Source of the DNA: Kitasatospora sp. NBC_00315
Lineage (GTDB): Bacteria; Actinomycetota; Actinomycetes; Streptomycetales; Streptomycetaceae
Reading direction: 5' to 3'
Assembly (NCBI RefSeq): GCF_041435095.1
Contig: NZ_CP108025.1
Span: 5,828,001-5,892,000, forward strand
DNA length: 64,000 nt
Positions 9,904 to 18,131 of the stretch are shown here, piece by piece (the first letter of the stretch is position 1; every line of letters begins with the position of its first letter). The position numbers were made by a program, and so were the translations under genes. The notes under the pieces are model-generated. The model ran no database searches. It was not told the origin of the DNA and worked only from the letters and a program-made list of their open reading frames with translations.

Positions 9904-10655
9904 TTCTGGTCACCGGCGCGGCGTCCGGTATCGGCGAGGCGACGGTACGGCTGTACGCGGAACGCGGGCACCGCGTGGTCGCGGTGGACGTCGACGAGGA
10001 GGGGCTGGCCAAGCTCGCGGTCCTGGACGGTGTCGCGACCCTGGCGGGGGACGTCTCGACCGAGGAGACGAACGAAGGCGCGGTGCGCCTGGCCCTGGAG
10101 CGGTTCGGCCGCCTGGACGCGGCCGTGCTGAACGCCGGGATCGGCGGGGCCGGCCCGCTGGAGTCGGCGGGCGCGATCGAGCGCTTCGACCGTCTGTTCG
10201 CGGTCAACGTGCGCGGCGTCGCCCTGGGCATCCGGGCGGCCGTCCCGGCCCTGCGGGCGGTCGGCGGCGGGGCGATCGTGGCCACCTCCTCGGTCTCCGG
10301 CCTGCGCGGGGATCCCGGCACCTGGGGCTACAACGCGACCAAGGCCGCGGTGATCAACCTGGTGCGCGGCGCGGCCATCGACTACGCGGCCGAGCAGATC
10401 CGGATCAACGCGATCGCTCCCGGCGGCACGGTGACCGCGATGACCGGCAGCCAGGTCGCGGACCCCCGGTTCTCCCGCGCGATCACCAGCAAGATCCCGC
10501 TCCAGCGCTGGGCGGTGGCGCGGGAGCAGGCCGAGGTGATCTGGTTCCTGACCTCCCCGGCCGCCTCCTACGTCACCGGGGTGACCCTCCCGGTGGACGG
10601 CGGTCTGACCGCCAACGGCGGCATCCTGGCGCCGCCGCCCGCCCGCAACTCCTGA
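9888..10655 (+). CDS. Short-chain dehydrogenase/reductase (SDR)
   Basis: A 255-residue classical SDR, a cytoplasmic NAD(P)-dependent oxidoreductase. The N-terminal cofactor motif is TGAASGIG (residues 9-16), NAG is at 82-84, the catalytic Ser is 134/135, and the active site is Tyr148 with Lys152 (YNATK). The ATG at 9888 follows AGGA and overlaps the PKS stop by 16 bases, so it is translationally coupled to the terminal PKS and is probably a tailoring enzyme of the same pathway. A reasonable inference is reduction of a ketone on the released polyketide, perhaps the C5 ketone left by the non-reducing module. The substrate cannot be read from the sequence. Confidence 0.93.
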   Translation: MVNPVVLVTGAASGIGEATVRLYAERGHRVVAVDVDEEGLAKLAVLDGVATLAGDVSTEETNEGAVRLALERFGRLDAAVLNAGIGGAGPLESAGAIERFDRLFAVNVRGVALGIRAAVPALRAVGGGAIVATSSVSGLRGDPGTWGYNATKAAVINLVRGAAIDYAAEQIRINAIAPGGTVTAMTGSQVADPRFSRAITSKIPLQRWAVAREQAEVIWFLTSPAASYVTGVTLPVDGGLTANGGILAPPPARNS

Positions 10656-10685
10656 CCCTTTCACCACCGTTCACCTAGGAGAGAC

Positions 10686-11105
10686 ATGAGCACCGAGGAC
10701 AACAAGGCGCTGGTTCGTCGTTACTACCACGAGCTGGTCAGCGGGCAGCGGATCGATCTGCTGGCGGAGCTGGTCGCCGAGGACGCCGCCGACGAGACCC
10801 GGGTCGGTCCCGGCGGCTCCGGCACCCGGGACGACTTCCGCGAGCACCTGGAGGTGCTCTGGGCGAACGTCCCGGACGTGCGCGCCACCGTCGAGGACCT
10901 GGTGGCCGAGGACGACCGGGTGATCGCCTTCTGGCGCATCGAGGGCACCCACGCTGGCCCGGTCTTCGGAGTGCCGGCCACCGGAAAGCCGTTCAGCGGC
11001 TTCAGCATCAGCACGCTGACCGTCCGGGACGGCCAGGTGGTGCGCTACAACGTGCTGCCCGACCGCCTGGGCATCATCAGCCAGCTGGGCGGCTCGGTCC
11101 GCTGA
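10686..11105 (+). CDS. SnoaL-like / NTF2-fold ester cyclase-type protein
   Basis: 139 residues in the SnoaL-like polyketide cyclase/ester cyclase group of the NTF2 fold. Visible traits are an N-terminal helical segment (NKALVRRYYHELVSG), an internal FREHLEVLWANVPD helix and the family-like stretch THAGPVFGVPATGKPFS near the middle. It starts 30 bases after the SDR, behind AGGAGAG, so it probably shares the PKS transcript. Family members catalyse cyclisation, hydrolysis or isomerisation of polyketide intermediates, and some are non-catalytic. A post-PKS cyclisation or dehydration step is inferred from position; no substrate is indicated. Confidence 0.85.
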   Translation: MSTEDNKALVRRYYHELVSGQRIDLLAELVAEDAADETRVGPGGSGTRDDFREHLEVLWANVPDVRATVEDLVAEDDRVIAFWRIEGTHAGPVFGVPATGKPFSGFSISTLTVRDGQVVRYNVLPDRLGIISQLGGSVR

Positions 11106-11121
11106 CTCCCGCCCCTTCCGT

Positions 11122-11157
11122 GCCCCGCCCGGCCGGCCCCACCCGGCCGGGCGGGGC
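11122..11157 (+). terminator. Strong hairpin between the two NTF2-like genes
   Basis: A perfect 15-bp GC stem (GCCCCGCCCGGCCGG paired with CCGGCCGGGCGGGGC) with a 6-base loop starts 16 bases after the stop codon at 11105. It could end the PKS/SDR/SnoaL transcript, or attenuate it before the next gene. Confidence 0.65.
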
Positions 11158-11198
11158 CGTTCCACACCCGATCGCCGAGAAGGAATCACGAGGGAATC

Positions 11199-11603
11199 AT
11201 GGCCGAAGAACTGACGCTCCATCAGATATCCGACATCCGAAGGCTGTTCGCCCTGTTCGCGCACGTCTTCGACAATGGTGAGGTCGACGCGCTCGACCAG
11301 GTCTTCGCCGAGGACGGCGTGATCGAGCTGGCCCGTACCGGCACCGTCTTCCAGGGGCTGGCCGCCATCCGGGCGTTCAACCTGAGCCTGGGGGAGCACT
11401 CCCCGGACCACCACACCCTGGACACCGTGCTGTCGGTGGACGAGGACGGCACGGTGCGCGGGCGCAGCCGCTATCTGGCGATCCTGCCCGACGGCAGCGT
11501 CCACAACGGCGACTACTTCGACGTCCTGGTGCACACCGCGCGGGGCTGGCGGATCGCCCACCGCCGCTCCGTCCCGCGCTACCCGCTGGTGGGCCCGCAC
11601 TGA
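11199..11603 (+). CDS. NTF2/SnoaL-like domain protein
   Basis: 134 residues with the alpha+beta cone layout of NTF2/SnoaL_4-type proteins: an N-terminal helix (HQISDIRRLFALFAHVFDNG), an FxEDGVIEL strand and a C-terminal GWRIAHRRSVPRYPL strand. The ATG is preceded by AGGAATCACGAGGG. It is the second NTF2-fold protein within 600 bases and shows little similarity to the first, so it is not a simple tandem duplicate. It may be a dehydratase, cyclase or isomerase-like tailoring protein, or a binding protein. Membership of the PKS cluster is inferred from position; the hairpin upstream leaves open a separate transcript. It is the last gene that plausibly belongs to the cluster. Confidence 0.8.
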   Translation: MAEELTLHQISDIRRLFALFAHVFDNGEVDALDQVFAEDGVIELARTGTVFQGLAAIRAFNLSLGEHSPDHHTLDTVLSVDEDGTVRGRSRYLAILPDGSVHNGDYFDVLVHTARGWRIAHRRSVPRYPLVGPH

Positions 11604-11681
11604 ACCTGCCGCCCGCGCCCAGGGGTGACCCCTGCGGGCCCCGCCCGGACGAGGTGCGGCCGGCGTGCCTGCCGGTCGCTC

Positions 11682-11738
11682 TAAGGGTCCGGTAGGGGCC
11701 CGCTAGGGGTGCGGCGGGGGGTCGGCGATCGCTAGTTT
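11682..11738 (+). promoter_or_regulatory. 11-nt direct repeats and -10 box upstream of the ABC importer
   Basis: Three heptamers, TAAGGGT, TAGGGGC and TAGGGGT, begin at 11682, 11693 and 11704, exactly 11 bases apart. A weaker fourth unit (CGGGGGG) is at 11715. A possible -10 box TAGTTT is at 11733-11738. SARP-family activators bind direct heptamer repeats with 11-bp spacing near the -35 region, but the distance from the last clear repeat to the -10 box is longer here than usual. The regulator is not established. Confidence 0.45.
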
Positions 11739-11788
11739 CGGATCATCCCCCCGACGCACGAACCCTGCGAACCATCGGAGTCACCGGC

Positions 11789-13450
11789 ATGCCCAGATCC
11801 GTCCCCCGACCGTCAGCCCTGCTCGCCGCCGCCGCGGCCGGGACCCTCCTCCTCGCGGGGTGCGCTTCCACCGGAGGCACGGTCGGCGACAGCGCCGGCG
11901 CCTCGGCGAAGCCCGTCGAGGGGGGATCGCTCACCTACGCCGTGGACACCGAGCCGGTCTCCTTCGACATCCACGCCAGCTCGCAGGACATCACCGGCGC
12001 CATCCAGCGCAACGTCTTCGACTCGCTCGTCCGCCAGGACGACGCGGGCGAGTTCCACGCCTGGCTGGCGAAGACCTGGGAGGTCGCGCCCGACCTCAAG
12101 AGCTACACCTTCCACCTGCGCGAGGACGTGAAGTTCACCGACGGCACGGTCTTCGACGCCGAGGCCGTGAAGATCAACTTCGACCGCATCGTGGCGAAGG
12201 ACACCAAGTCCCAGTACGCCTCCAGCCTGATCGGCCCCTACACCGGCACGGACGTCATCGACGCGCACACCGTGAAGGTCAACTTCTCCGAGCCGTTCGC
12301 GCCGTTCCTCCAGGCCGCCAGCACCCCCTACCTGGGCTTCTACTCCCCGGCCACGATCAAGGCGAACGGCCCGAAGCTGGGTTCGGGCGGCGCGGTGGAC
12401 ATCGGCACCGGCCCGTTCGTGTTCAGCGGCTACACCAAGGGCCAGAGCGCGGTGCTCACCAAGAACCCCGACTACGCCTGGGCCCCGGAGGGCTCCGCGC
12501 ACCAGGGTCCGGCCCACCTGGACAAGCTCACGGTGCGGTTCCTGAGCGAGAGTTCGGTCCGCATCGGCGCCCTGAACAGCGGCCAGGTGCAGGTCGCCGA
12601 CGCCGTCCCGCCGGCCGACGTGAAGACCCTCAAGGCCGACTCCCGGATCCGGCTGATCACCAAGGACGCGCCCGGCGCCAACTACGGCCTGGTGCTGAAC
12701 ACCACGCAGGCCCCGCTCGACGACCCGGCGGTCCGCAAGGCGATCCAGCGCGGCATCGACGTCGACACCGACGTGAAGAGCGTGTACTTCGGGGTGTACC
12801 AGCGCGCCTGGAGCCCGATCTCCCCGAGCACGCCGTTCTACGACCCGTCGTTGGAGAAGAGCTGGCCGTACGACCAGGCGCAGTCCAACAGCCTGCTGGA
12901 CCAGGCCGGTTGGACGGCCCGCGACGCGGACGGCTACCGCACCAAGGACGGCAGGCGGCTCACCGTCGAGTGGCCGCTGATGCCCGCCGAGTACATCCGC
13001 GACCAGCGCGACACCCTGGGCAGCGCGATCCAGGCCGACCTGAAGAAGATCGGCGTCGAGATCACCCGCCCCCGCCTGGACATCGGCACCTACATCAAGA
13101 AGGTCTACGCCGGCGAGGAGGGCATCGCCGACTACAGCTGGGCCCGCTTCGAGCCGGACGTCCTGCGGCTGTACTTCAACAGCGCCAGCGACCCCCGCAA
13201 GGGCGGCCAGAACGCCACCTTCTACAAGGACGCGGATCTCGACACCTGGACCGACGCGGGCAAGTCGACCACCGACAAGGCCGTGCGCCAGGACGTCTAC
13301 GCCAAGACCCAGAAGCGCGCCATCGACCTGGCGCTGTACGTGCCGCTCTACGTCCGCACCGCCGTGGCGGGCACCACCGCCGACGTGCACGACGTGAAGT
13401 CCGACCCCAACACCTGGCTGAACTTCTACGACGCCTGGCTCGGTAAGTGA
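11789..13450 (+). CDS. ABC importer substrate-binding lipoprotein (SBP family 5, peptide/nickel type)
   Basis: A 553-residue solute-binding lipoprotein. The signal peptide ends in a lipobox with Cys25 (LLLAGC), followed by a Ser/Gly/Thr-rich tether. The SBP_bac_5 fold starts at GGSLTYAVDTEPVSFDIHAS and includes the family motif YTFHLREDVKFTDGT. It should capture an oligopeptide, metal chelate or similar solute outside the membrane for the permeases encoded next. The ATG is behind GGAG at 11777. It is first of a four-gene operon; the next start codon begins two bases after this stop. The ligand cannot be predicted. Confidence 0.92.
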   Translation: MPRSVPRPSALLAAAAAGTLLLAGCASTGGTVGDSAGASAKPVEGGSLTYAVDTEPVSFDIHASSQDITGAIQRNVFDSLVRQDDAGEFHAWLAKTWEVAPDLKSYTFHLREDVKFTDGTVFDAEAVKINFDRIVAKDTKSQYASSLIGPYTGTDVIDAHTVKVNFSEPFAPFLQAASTPYLGFYSPATIKANGPKLGSGGAVDIGTGPFVFSGYTKGQSAVLTKNPDYAWAPEGSAHQGPAHLDKLTVRFLSESSVRIGALNSGQVQVADAVPPADVKTLKADSRIRLITKDAPGANYGLVLNTTQAPLDDPAVRKAIQRGIDVDTDVKSVYFGVYQRAWSPISPSTPFYDPSLEKSWPYDQAQSNSLLDQAGWTARDADGYRTKDGRRLTVEWPLMPAEYIRDQRDTLGSAIQADLKKIGVEITRPRLDIGTYIKKVYAGEEGIADYSWARFEPDVLRLYFNSASDPRKGGQNATFYKDADLDTWTDAGKSTTDKAVRQDVYAKTQKRAIDLALYVPLYVRTAVAGTTADVHDVKSDPNTWLNFYDAWLGK

Positions 13451-13451
13451 C

Positions 13452-14390
13452 ATGAGCCCCCTCCCCCTGCTCGGCGCGATCGCGAAGCGGCTGGCCGCAG
13501 CCGCGGCGGTGCTGCTCGGAGCCGCCACGGTGGCCTTCGCCGCGCTGCAGCTGATCCCCGGTGACCCGGTGACCGTGATGCTCGGGCCCGGCACGGTCGC
13601 GACGCCCGAGATCAAGGCGCAGATCAGGGCGCAGTACGGGCTCGACCAGCCGCTCGCCCTGCAGTACCTGCACTACCTGGGCAACCTGCTCCGGGGCGAT
13701 CTCGGCGAGTCGTACCAGCTGCAGCGGCCGGTCGCGGATCTGATCGGCGAGCAGCTCTGGCCCACCGTCCAACTCGCTCTGGCCGCGCTGGCGCTGGCCG
13801 TCCTGCTCGCGGTTACCACCGCGGTGGCGACGGCCGGCCGCCGGCCGGCGCTGCGGGCCCTCGCCACCCTGCTCGAACTGCTGACCGTCTCCAGCCCCTC
13901 GTACTGGATCGGGATCCTGCTGCTCACCGCCTTCTCGTTCCAGTTGCGGATCTTCCCGGTGGCGGGGGACCAGGACCTCTCCGCGCTGGTGCTGCCGGCC
14001 CTCACGCTGGCGCTGCCGCTGACCGGCGTCCTGGCCCAGGTGCTGCGCGAGGGGCTGGAGACGGCCCTCGGCCGGCCGTTCGCGGTCACCGCCCGTTCGC
14101 GCGGGCTCAGCGTCACCGCCGTCCGGCTGCGGCACGCGCTGCGGCACGCGGCCGTGCCGCTGGTGACCCTCACCGGCTGGCTGACCGGCTCGCTGCTCGG
14201 CGGCGCCGTCCTGGTGGAGACCGTCTTCGCGCGGCCCGGCATCGGCGCGCTCACCCTGCAGGGAACCACCAACAAGGACATGCCGCTGGTGATCGGTGTG
14301 GTGCTGCTGTCGGCCCTGGTGTTCGTCGTGCTGTCCACCCTGGTCGATCTGCTCTACACCGTCATCGACCCGCGACTGAGGACCGGTTGA
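13452..14390 (+). CDS. ABC importer permease, DppB type
   Basis: A 312-residue inner-membrane permease with about six transmembrane helices. It has the N-terminal helix and extracellular LIPGDPVTVMLGPG region typical of DppB/OppB/NikB proteins, and an EAA-like cytoplasmic loop (RSRGLSVTAVRLRHALRHA). With the following DppC-type protein it forms the transmembrane pore. It starts directly after the binding-protein stop with no separate ribosome binding site, suggesting coupled translation. Confidence 0.93.
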   Translation: MSPLPLLGAIAKRLAAAAAVLLGAATVAFAALQLIPGDPVTVMLGPGTVATPEIKAQIRAQYGLDQPLALQYLHYLGNLLRGDLGESYQLQRPVADLIGEQLWPTVQLALAALALAVLLAVTTAVATAGRRPALRALATLLELLTVSSPSYWIGILLLTAFSFQLRIFPVAGDQDLSALVLPALTLALPLTGVLAQVLREGLETALGRPFAVTARSRGLSVTAVRLRHALRHAAVPLVTLTGWLTGSLLGGAVLVETVFARPGIGALTLQGTTNKDMPLVIGVVLLSALVFVVLSTLVDLLYTVIDPRLRTG

Positions 14391-14394
14391 CCAC

Positions 14395-15267
14395 ATGACC
14401 TCGCTCTTCGCCGCCCCGCCCCGGCCCGCCGCCCGTCCGCGCCGCAGGCTGCCGCGTCCGCCCGGCGGCCCGGTCCTCGTCCTCGCCTGCGTCGTCCTCG
14501 CCCTGATCGTGCTGGCCGCCGTCGCGCCGGGCCTGTTCACCGGCACCTCGCCGATCGAGACCGACCCGGTGCACGCCCTCACCCCACCCGGCGCCGAGCA
14601 CTGGTTCGGCACCGACCAGCTGGGCCGCGACCTCTTCTCCCGGGTGCTGTACGGCGCCCGGCCCTCGCTGCTGCTGGGCCTGGGCGCCACCGTGCTCGCG
14701 GTGGCCGGCGGCGCGCTGCTCGGCGTCGCGGCCGCGCTCGGCGGGCCGTACGCCGACCAGGTGCTGATGCGGATCACCGACATCCTGCTGTCGCTGCCGC
14801 CGATCCTGCTCGCCCTGCTCGGCGTCATCGTGCTCGGCACCGGCTCGGGCAATGTCGCCGCCGCCATCGCGATCGCGTTCGTCCCCGGCTACGCCCGGAT
14901 CGTGCGGGCCGAGACGCTGGTGGTCCGCCGCTCCGGCTACGTCGAGGCCGCGGTCGGACTCGGCCTGCCGCGCCCGCTGCTGATCGTGCGGCACGTCCTG
15001 CCCAACGCGCTCGGCCCGATGCTGGTGCTCGCCACCGTCGGCTTCGGGGCCTCACTGATCGCCGCCTCCGGCCTGAGCTTCCTCGGCCTCGGGCCCGAAC
15101 CGCCGTCACCGGAGTGGGGCGCGATGCTCTCCCAGGGGCGCGGCTTCCTCCAGAGCGCCTGGTGGGTCGGGGTGTTCCCGGGCGCCGCGATCACTCTCAC
15201 GGCGCTCGTCGTGAACGCCGTGGGCCGCCGCGCGCAGGCCCGATTCACCAGGAGGACCACCCGATGA
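14395..15267 (+). CDS. ABC importer permease, DppC type
   Basis: A 290-residue second permease. It carries the DppC-family N-terminal motif HWFGTDQLGRDLFSRVLYGAR, about six membrane helices, and the EAA loop near VEAAVGLGLPRPLLIVRHVLPN. It pairs with the DppB-type protein. The ATG follows the upstream stop by four bases, and its own stop overlaps the ATPase start (ATGA at 15264-15267). Confidence 0.93.
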   Translation: MTSLFAAPPRPAARPRRRLPRPPGGPVLVLACVVLALIVLAAVAPGLFTGTSPIETDPVHALTPPGAEHWFGTDQLGRDLFSRVLYGARPSLLLGLGATVLAVAGGALLGVAAALGGPYADQVLMRITDILLSLPPILLALLGVIVLGTGSGNVAAAIAIAFVPGYARIVRAETLVVRRSGYVEAAVGLGLPRPLLIVRHVLPNALGPMLVLATVGFGASLIAASGLSFLGLGPEPPSPEWGAMLSQGRGFLQSAWWVGVFPGAAITLTALVVNAVGRRAQARFTRRTTR

Positions 15268-17042
15268 GCCTGCTGCGCGTCGATGCGCTGGACGTCTCCT
15301 TCGGCGCCGTCCGCGCCGTGCGGGACGTCTCCTTCACCCTCGACCGGGGCGAGTGCCTGGCCATCGTCGGGGAGTCCGGCTCGGGCAAGAGTGTCACCGC
15401 CCGCACCCTGGTCGGGCTCGCCGGCGACGGCGCCGAGATCACCGCGGGGGCGCTGACCTTCGACGGCCTCGACCTCGCGGCGCTCACCGAGACCCGCTGG
15501 CGCGCCGTGCGCGGCCGCCGGATCGGCCTGGTGCTCCAGGACGCCCTGGTCTCACTCGATCCGCTGCGCAAGGTCGGCGCCGAGATCGCCGAACCGCTGC
15601 TCACCCACGGCCTGGCGTCCCGGGCGCGGATCCGTCCCCGCGTGCTCTCGCTGCTGGACGACGTCGGGGTCCCCGAGCCCGGGCGCCGCGCCGAGCAGTA
15701 CCCGCACCAGCTCTCCGGCGGGCTGCGCCAGCGCGCCCTGATCGCCTCCGCGATCGCCGCCGGCCCCGAACTGCTGATCGCGGACGAGCCCACCACCGCG
15801 CTCGACGTGACGGTCCAGGCCCAGGTGCTCGACCTGCTGGGACGGCTCAAGGAGCAGGGCACCGCGCTCCTGCTGATCAGTCACGACCTGTCCGTGGTGG
15901 CCAGACTGGCGGACCGGGTGGCCGTGATGTACGGCGGCCGGATCGTCGAGACCGGCCGCACCGAGGACGTCCTCGCCGACCCCCGGCACCCGTACACCCG
16001 CGCGCTGCTGGAGGCCGTGCCCACCACCCGTGCCAAGGGCACCCGGCTGTCGGTGCCGGGCGCGGGGCGGCCCGCACCCGGTCCGGCGGGCTGCCCCTAC
16101 GCCGCCCGCTGCGCCGCCGCCGACGACCGCTGCCGTGAGAGCCTGCCCCGGCCCGACGGGCACGGGGCGCTCTGCTGGTACCCGGGCGAGGGCGCCGGTC
16201 CGCCGGTGGCGGCCGTCCGGCTGCGCGTCCGCGCCGAGGAGCCGGCGGAGCAGGCACCCCCGCTGATCGAGGCCGACCGGATCTCCAAGCGGTTCCGGGC
16301 CCCTGACGGCAGCACGTACGACGCGGTGCGCGAGGTGTCGCTGAGCCTGCGGGCCGGCGAGACCCTGGGCGTGGTGGGGGAGTCCGGCTCCGGCAAGACC
16401 ACCGCCGCGCGGATCGTCCTCGGCCTGCTGGAGCCCGACTCCGGCACCGTGCGGTTCGCGGGCGAGCCGTGGAGCGGCGTCCCCGAACGGCGGCGCCGGG
16501 CGGCCCGGTTGCGCATCCAGGCCGTCCAGCAGGACCCGCTGGGCTCCTTCGACCCGCGCTTCGACGTCGAGCGGGTGATCGGCGAGGCGGTCGCCAGGGC
16601 CGGGGTGCGGAGCCGTCGTGAGCGCCGGGCCCGGGTCGTCGAACTGCTCGACCGGGTGGGCCTGTCGGCGGGGCTGCTGGAGCGCCGGCCCCCGGAGCTC
16701 TCCGGCGGCCAGCGCCAGCGGGTGGCGATCGCCCGCGCCCTGGCGCCCGACCCCGACGTGGTGGTCTGCGACGAACCGGTCTCCGCGCTCGACGTCTCCG
16801 TCCAGGCCCAGATCCTCGACCTGCTGGCGGATCTGCGGCACGACCTGAACCTGGCGCTGCTGTTCATCTCGCACGACCTCGCGGTGGTGCACCACGTCAG
16901 CGACCGGGTGGCCGTGATGAAGGACGGCCGGGTGGTGGAGACCGGGGCGGTGGCCGAGGTCTTCGCGAACCCGGCCGAGGAGTACACCCGCGAGCTGCTG
17001 GCGGCCGTCCCCGGCGGGAACCTGCTGCGCGACCGGGCCTGA
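15264..17042 (+). CDS. ABC importer ATPase with two fused nucleotide-binding domains (DppD-DppF type)
   Basis: 592 residues. Both ATPase domains of an oligopeptide-type importer are in one chain, whereas most dpp/opp systems use two proteins. Domain 1 has Walker A GESGSGKS near residue 36 and the signature LSGGLRQR near 150, followed by a Cys-containing oligo_HPY region (CPYAARCAAADDRC). Domain 2 has Walker A GESGSGKT near 372 and LSGGQRQR near 479. The ATG at 15264 is chosen because AGGAGG lies 8 bases before it and it overlaps the permease stop. It powers import by the three preceding proteins. Confidence 0.94.
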   Translation: MSLLRVDALDVSFGAVRAVRDVSFTLDRGECLAIVGESGSGKSVTARTLVGLAGDGAEITAGALTFDGLDLAALTETRWRAVRGRRIGLVLQDALVSLDPLRKVGAEIAEPLLTHGLASRARIRPRVLSLLDDVGVPEPGRRAEQYPHQLSGGLRQRALIASAIAAGPELLIADEPTTALDVTVQAQVLDLLGRLKEQGTALLLISHDLSVVARLADRVAVMYGGRIVETGRTEDVLADPRHPYTRALLEAVPTTRAKGTRLSVPGAGRPAPGPAGCPYAARCAAADDRCRESLPRPDGHGALCWYPGEGAGPPVAAVRLRVRAEEPAEQAPPLIEADRISKRFRAPDGSTYDAVREVSLSLRAGETLGVVGESGSGKTTAARIVLGLLEPDSGTVRFAGEPWSGVPERRRRAARLRIQAVQQDPLGSFDPRFDVERVIGEAVARAGVRSRRERRARVVELLDRVGLSAGLLERRPPELSGGQRQRVAIARALAPDPDVVVCDEPVSALDVSVQAQILDLLADLRHDLNLALLFISHDLAVVHHVSDRVAVMKDGRVVETGAVAEVFANPAEEYTRELLAAVPGGNLLRDRA

Positions 17043-17064
17043 CCCCCGCGCGCCCGAGCGGGGG
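17043..17064 (+). terminator. Hairpin at the end of the importer operon
   Basis: A 7-bp stem (CCCCCGC paired with GCGGGGG) with an 8-base loop begins at the importer stop codon. Its right arm shares five bases with the palindrome that starts at 17060, so the two stems cannot form together. Confidence 0.55.
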
Positions 17065-17113
17065 TGGTACCGCGGTACCACCCCCGCCGGGGCGTTCACC
17101 TCCCGGGTACCAC
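17060..17113 (+). promoter_or_regulatory. 26-bp palindrome and repeated GGTACCAC upstream of the DrrAB-like operon
   Basis: A perfect palindrome at 17060-17085 has arms GGGGGTGGTACC and GGTACCACCCCC around a central GC. The octamer GGTACCAC at 17074-17081 recurs at 17106-17113, 32 bases on, about three helical turns. A -10-like TAGCGT is at 17135-17140. The arrangement fits an operator for a dimeric regulator controlling the exporter downstream. The LuxR-type regulator at 20493 is a candidate, by position only. Confidence 0.5.
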
Positions 17114-17192
17114 GGTTGCCGGTGCTCCTGCGCCTAGCGTGGAGGGTGAGGCAGTCCGGGACGGCCGGCGCCCGAGCGTGAGGGAAGAACCG

Positions 17193-18131
17193 ATGATCGA
17201 AGCGCACCAGCTGACCAAGCGCTACGGGGAGAAGACGGCGGTCGACGGACTGGACTTCACCGTGAAGCCCGGTTCGGTCACGGGGTTCCTGGGCCCCAAC
17301 GGCGCGGGCAAGTCCACCACGATGCGGATGATCGTCGGCCTGGACGCCCCCACCACCGGTTCGGTGACCGTCAACGGCCGCCGCTACGCCGAGCACGACG
17401 CCCCGCTCCAGGAGGTCGGGGCGCTGCTGGAGGCCAAGTCGATCCACCCGGGCCGGTCGGCCTTCGACCACCTGATGGCGCAGGCCTACACGCACGGCAT
17501 CGGCCGCCGCCGGGTCGAGGAGGTCATCGAGCTCACCGGCCTGCAGTCGGTGGCCAAGAAGCGGGCCGGGGCGTTCTCCCTCGGTATGGGACAGCGGCTC
17601 GGAATCGCGGCCGCGCTGCTGGGCGACCCGGCGACCGTCATGCTGGACGAGCCGGTGAACGGCCTCGACCCCGAGGGCGTGCTCTGGATCCGCAACCTGC
17701 TGACCGGGCTGGCGGCCGAGGGCCGTACGGTCTTCGTCTCCTCCCACCTGATGAGCGAGATGGCGCTGGTCGCCGAGCACCTCATCGTGGTCGGCCGCGG
17801 CCGGCTGCTGGCCGACACCACCGTCGAGGACCTGGTGCGCCAGGCCGGCGGCGACACGGTCACGGTGGCCAGCTCCGACCCCGCCCGGCTGCGCGAGCTG
17901 CTGAGCGCGCCGGGCGTGGACATCACCGGCCGGGCCGGCTCCGAGGAACTCCAGGTGACCGGGCTGGCCGCGCGCGCCATCGGCCTGAAGGCCGCCGAGC
18001 ACGGCATCGCGCTCTTCGAGCTGAGCGCCAGGTCGGTCTCGCTGGAGGAGGCTTTCATGGACCTGACCAGGGACGCCGTCGAGTACCACGGAACGACCAC
18101 CGGCATCGAGACCCCCGGGAGCGCGGCATGA
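17193..18131 (+). CDS. ABC exporter ATPase, DrrA-like
   Basis: A 312-residue ATP-binding protein with one nucleotide-binding domain: Walker A GPNGAGKST near residue 34, signature FSLGMGQRLGIAAALLG (a variant of LSGGQ), Walker B VMLDEPVNGLDPEG, and an H-loop in FVSSHLMSEM. The C-terminal extension of about 90 residues is usual in DrrA/CcmA-type exporters. The start MIEAHQL is preferred because the motif-bearing domain begins there and AGGGA precedes it. It overlaps the permease start by ATGA, so the two form one transporter. It is followed by a kinase/regulator pair that may control it. Confidence 0.92.
   Translation: MIEAHQLTKRYGEKTAVDGLDFTVKPGSVTGFLGPNGAGKSTTMRMIVGLDAPTTGSVTVNGRRYAEHDAPLQEVGALLEAKSIHPGRSAFDHLMAQAYTHGIGRRRVEEVIELTGLQSVAKKRAGAFSLGMGQRLGIAAALLGDPATVMLDEPVNGLDPEGVLWIRNLLTGLAAEGRTVFVSSHLMSEMALVAEHLIVVGRGRLLADTTVEDLVRQAGGDTVTVASSDPARLRELLSAPGVDITGRAGSEELQVTGLAARAIGLKAAEHGIALFELSARSVSLEEAFMDLTRDAVEYHGTTTGIETPGSAA

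Noticed and set aside
11813..13615. 600-codon minus-strand frame opposite the binding-protein gene
   Set aside because: Low-complexity Val/Gly/Arg translation and no ribosome binding site; the plus-strand gene has a signal peptide and a known fold.
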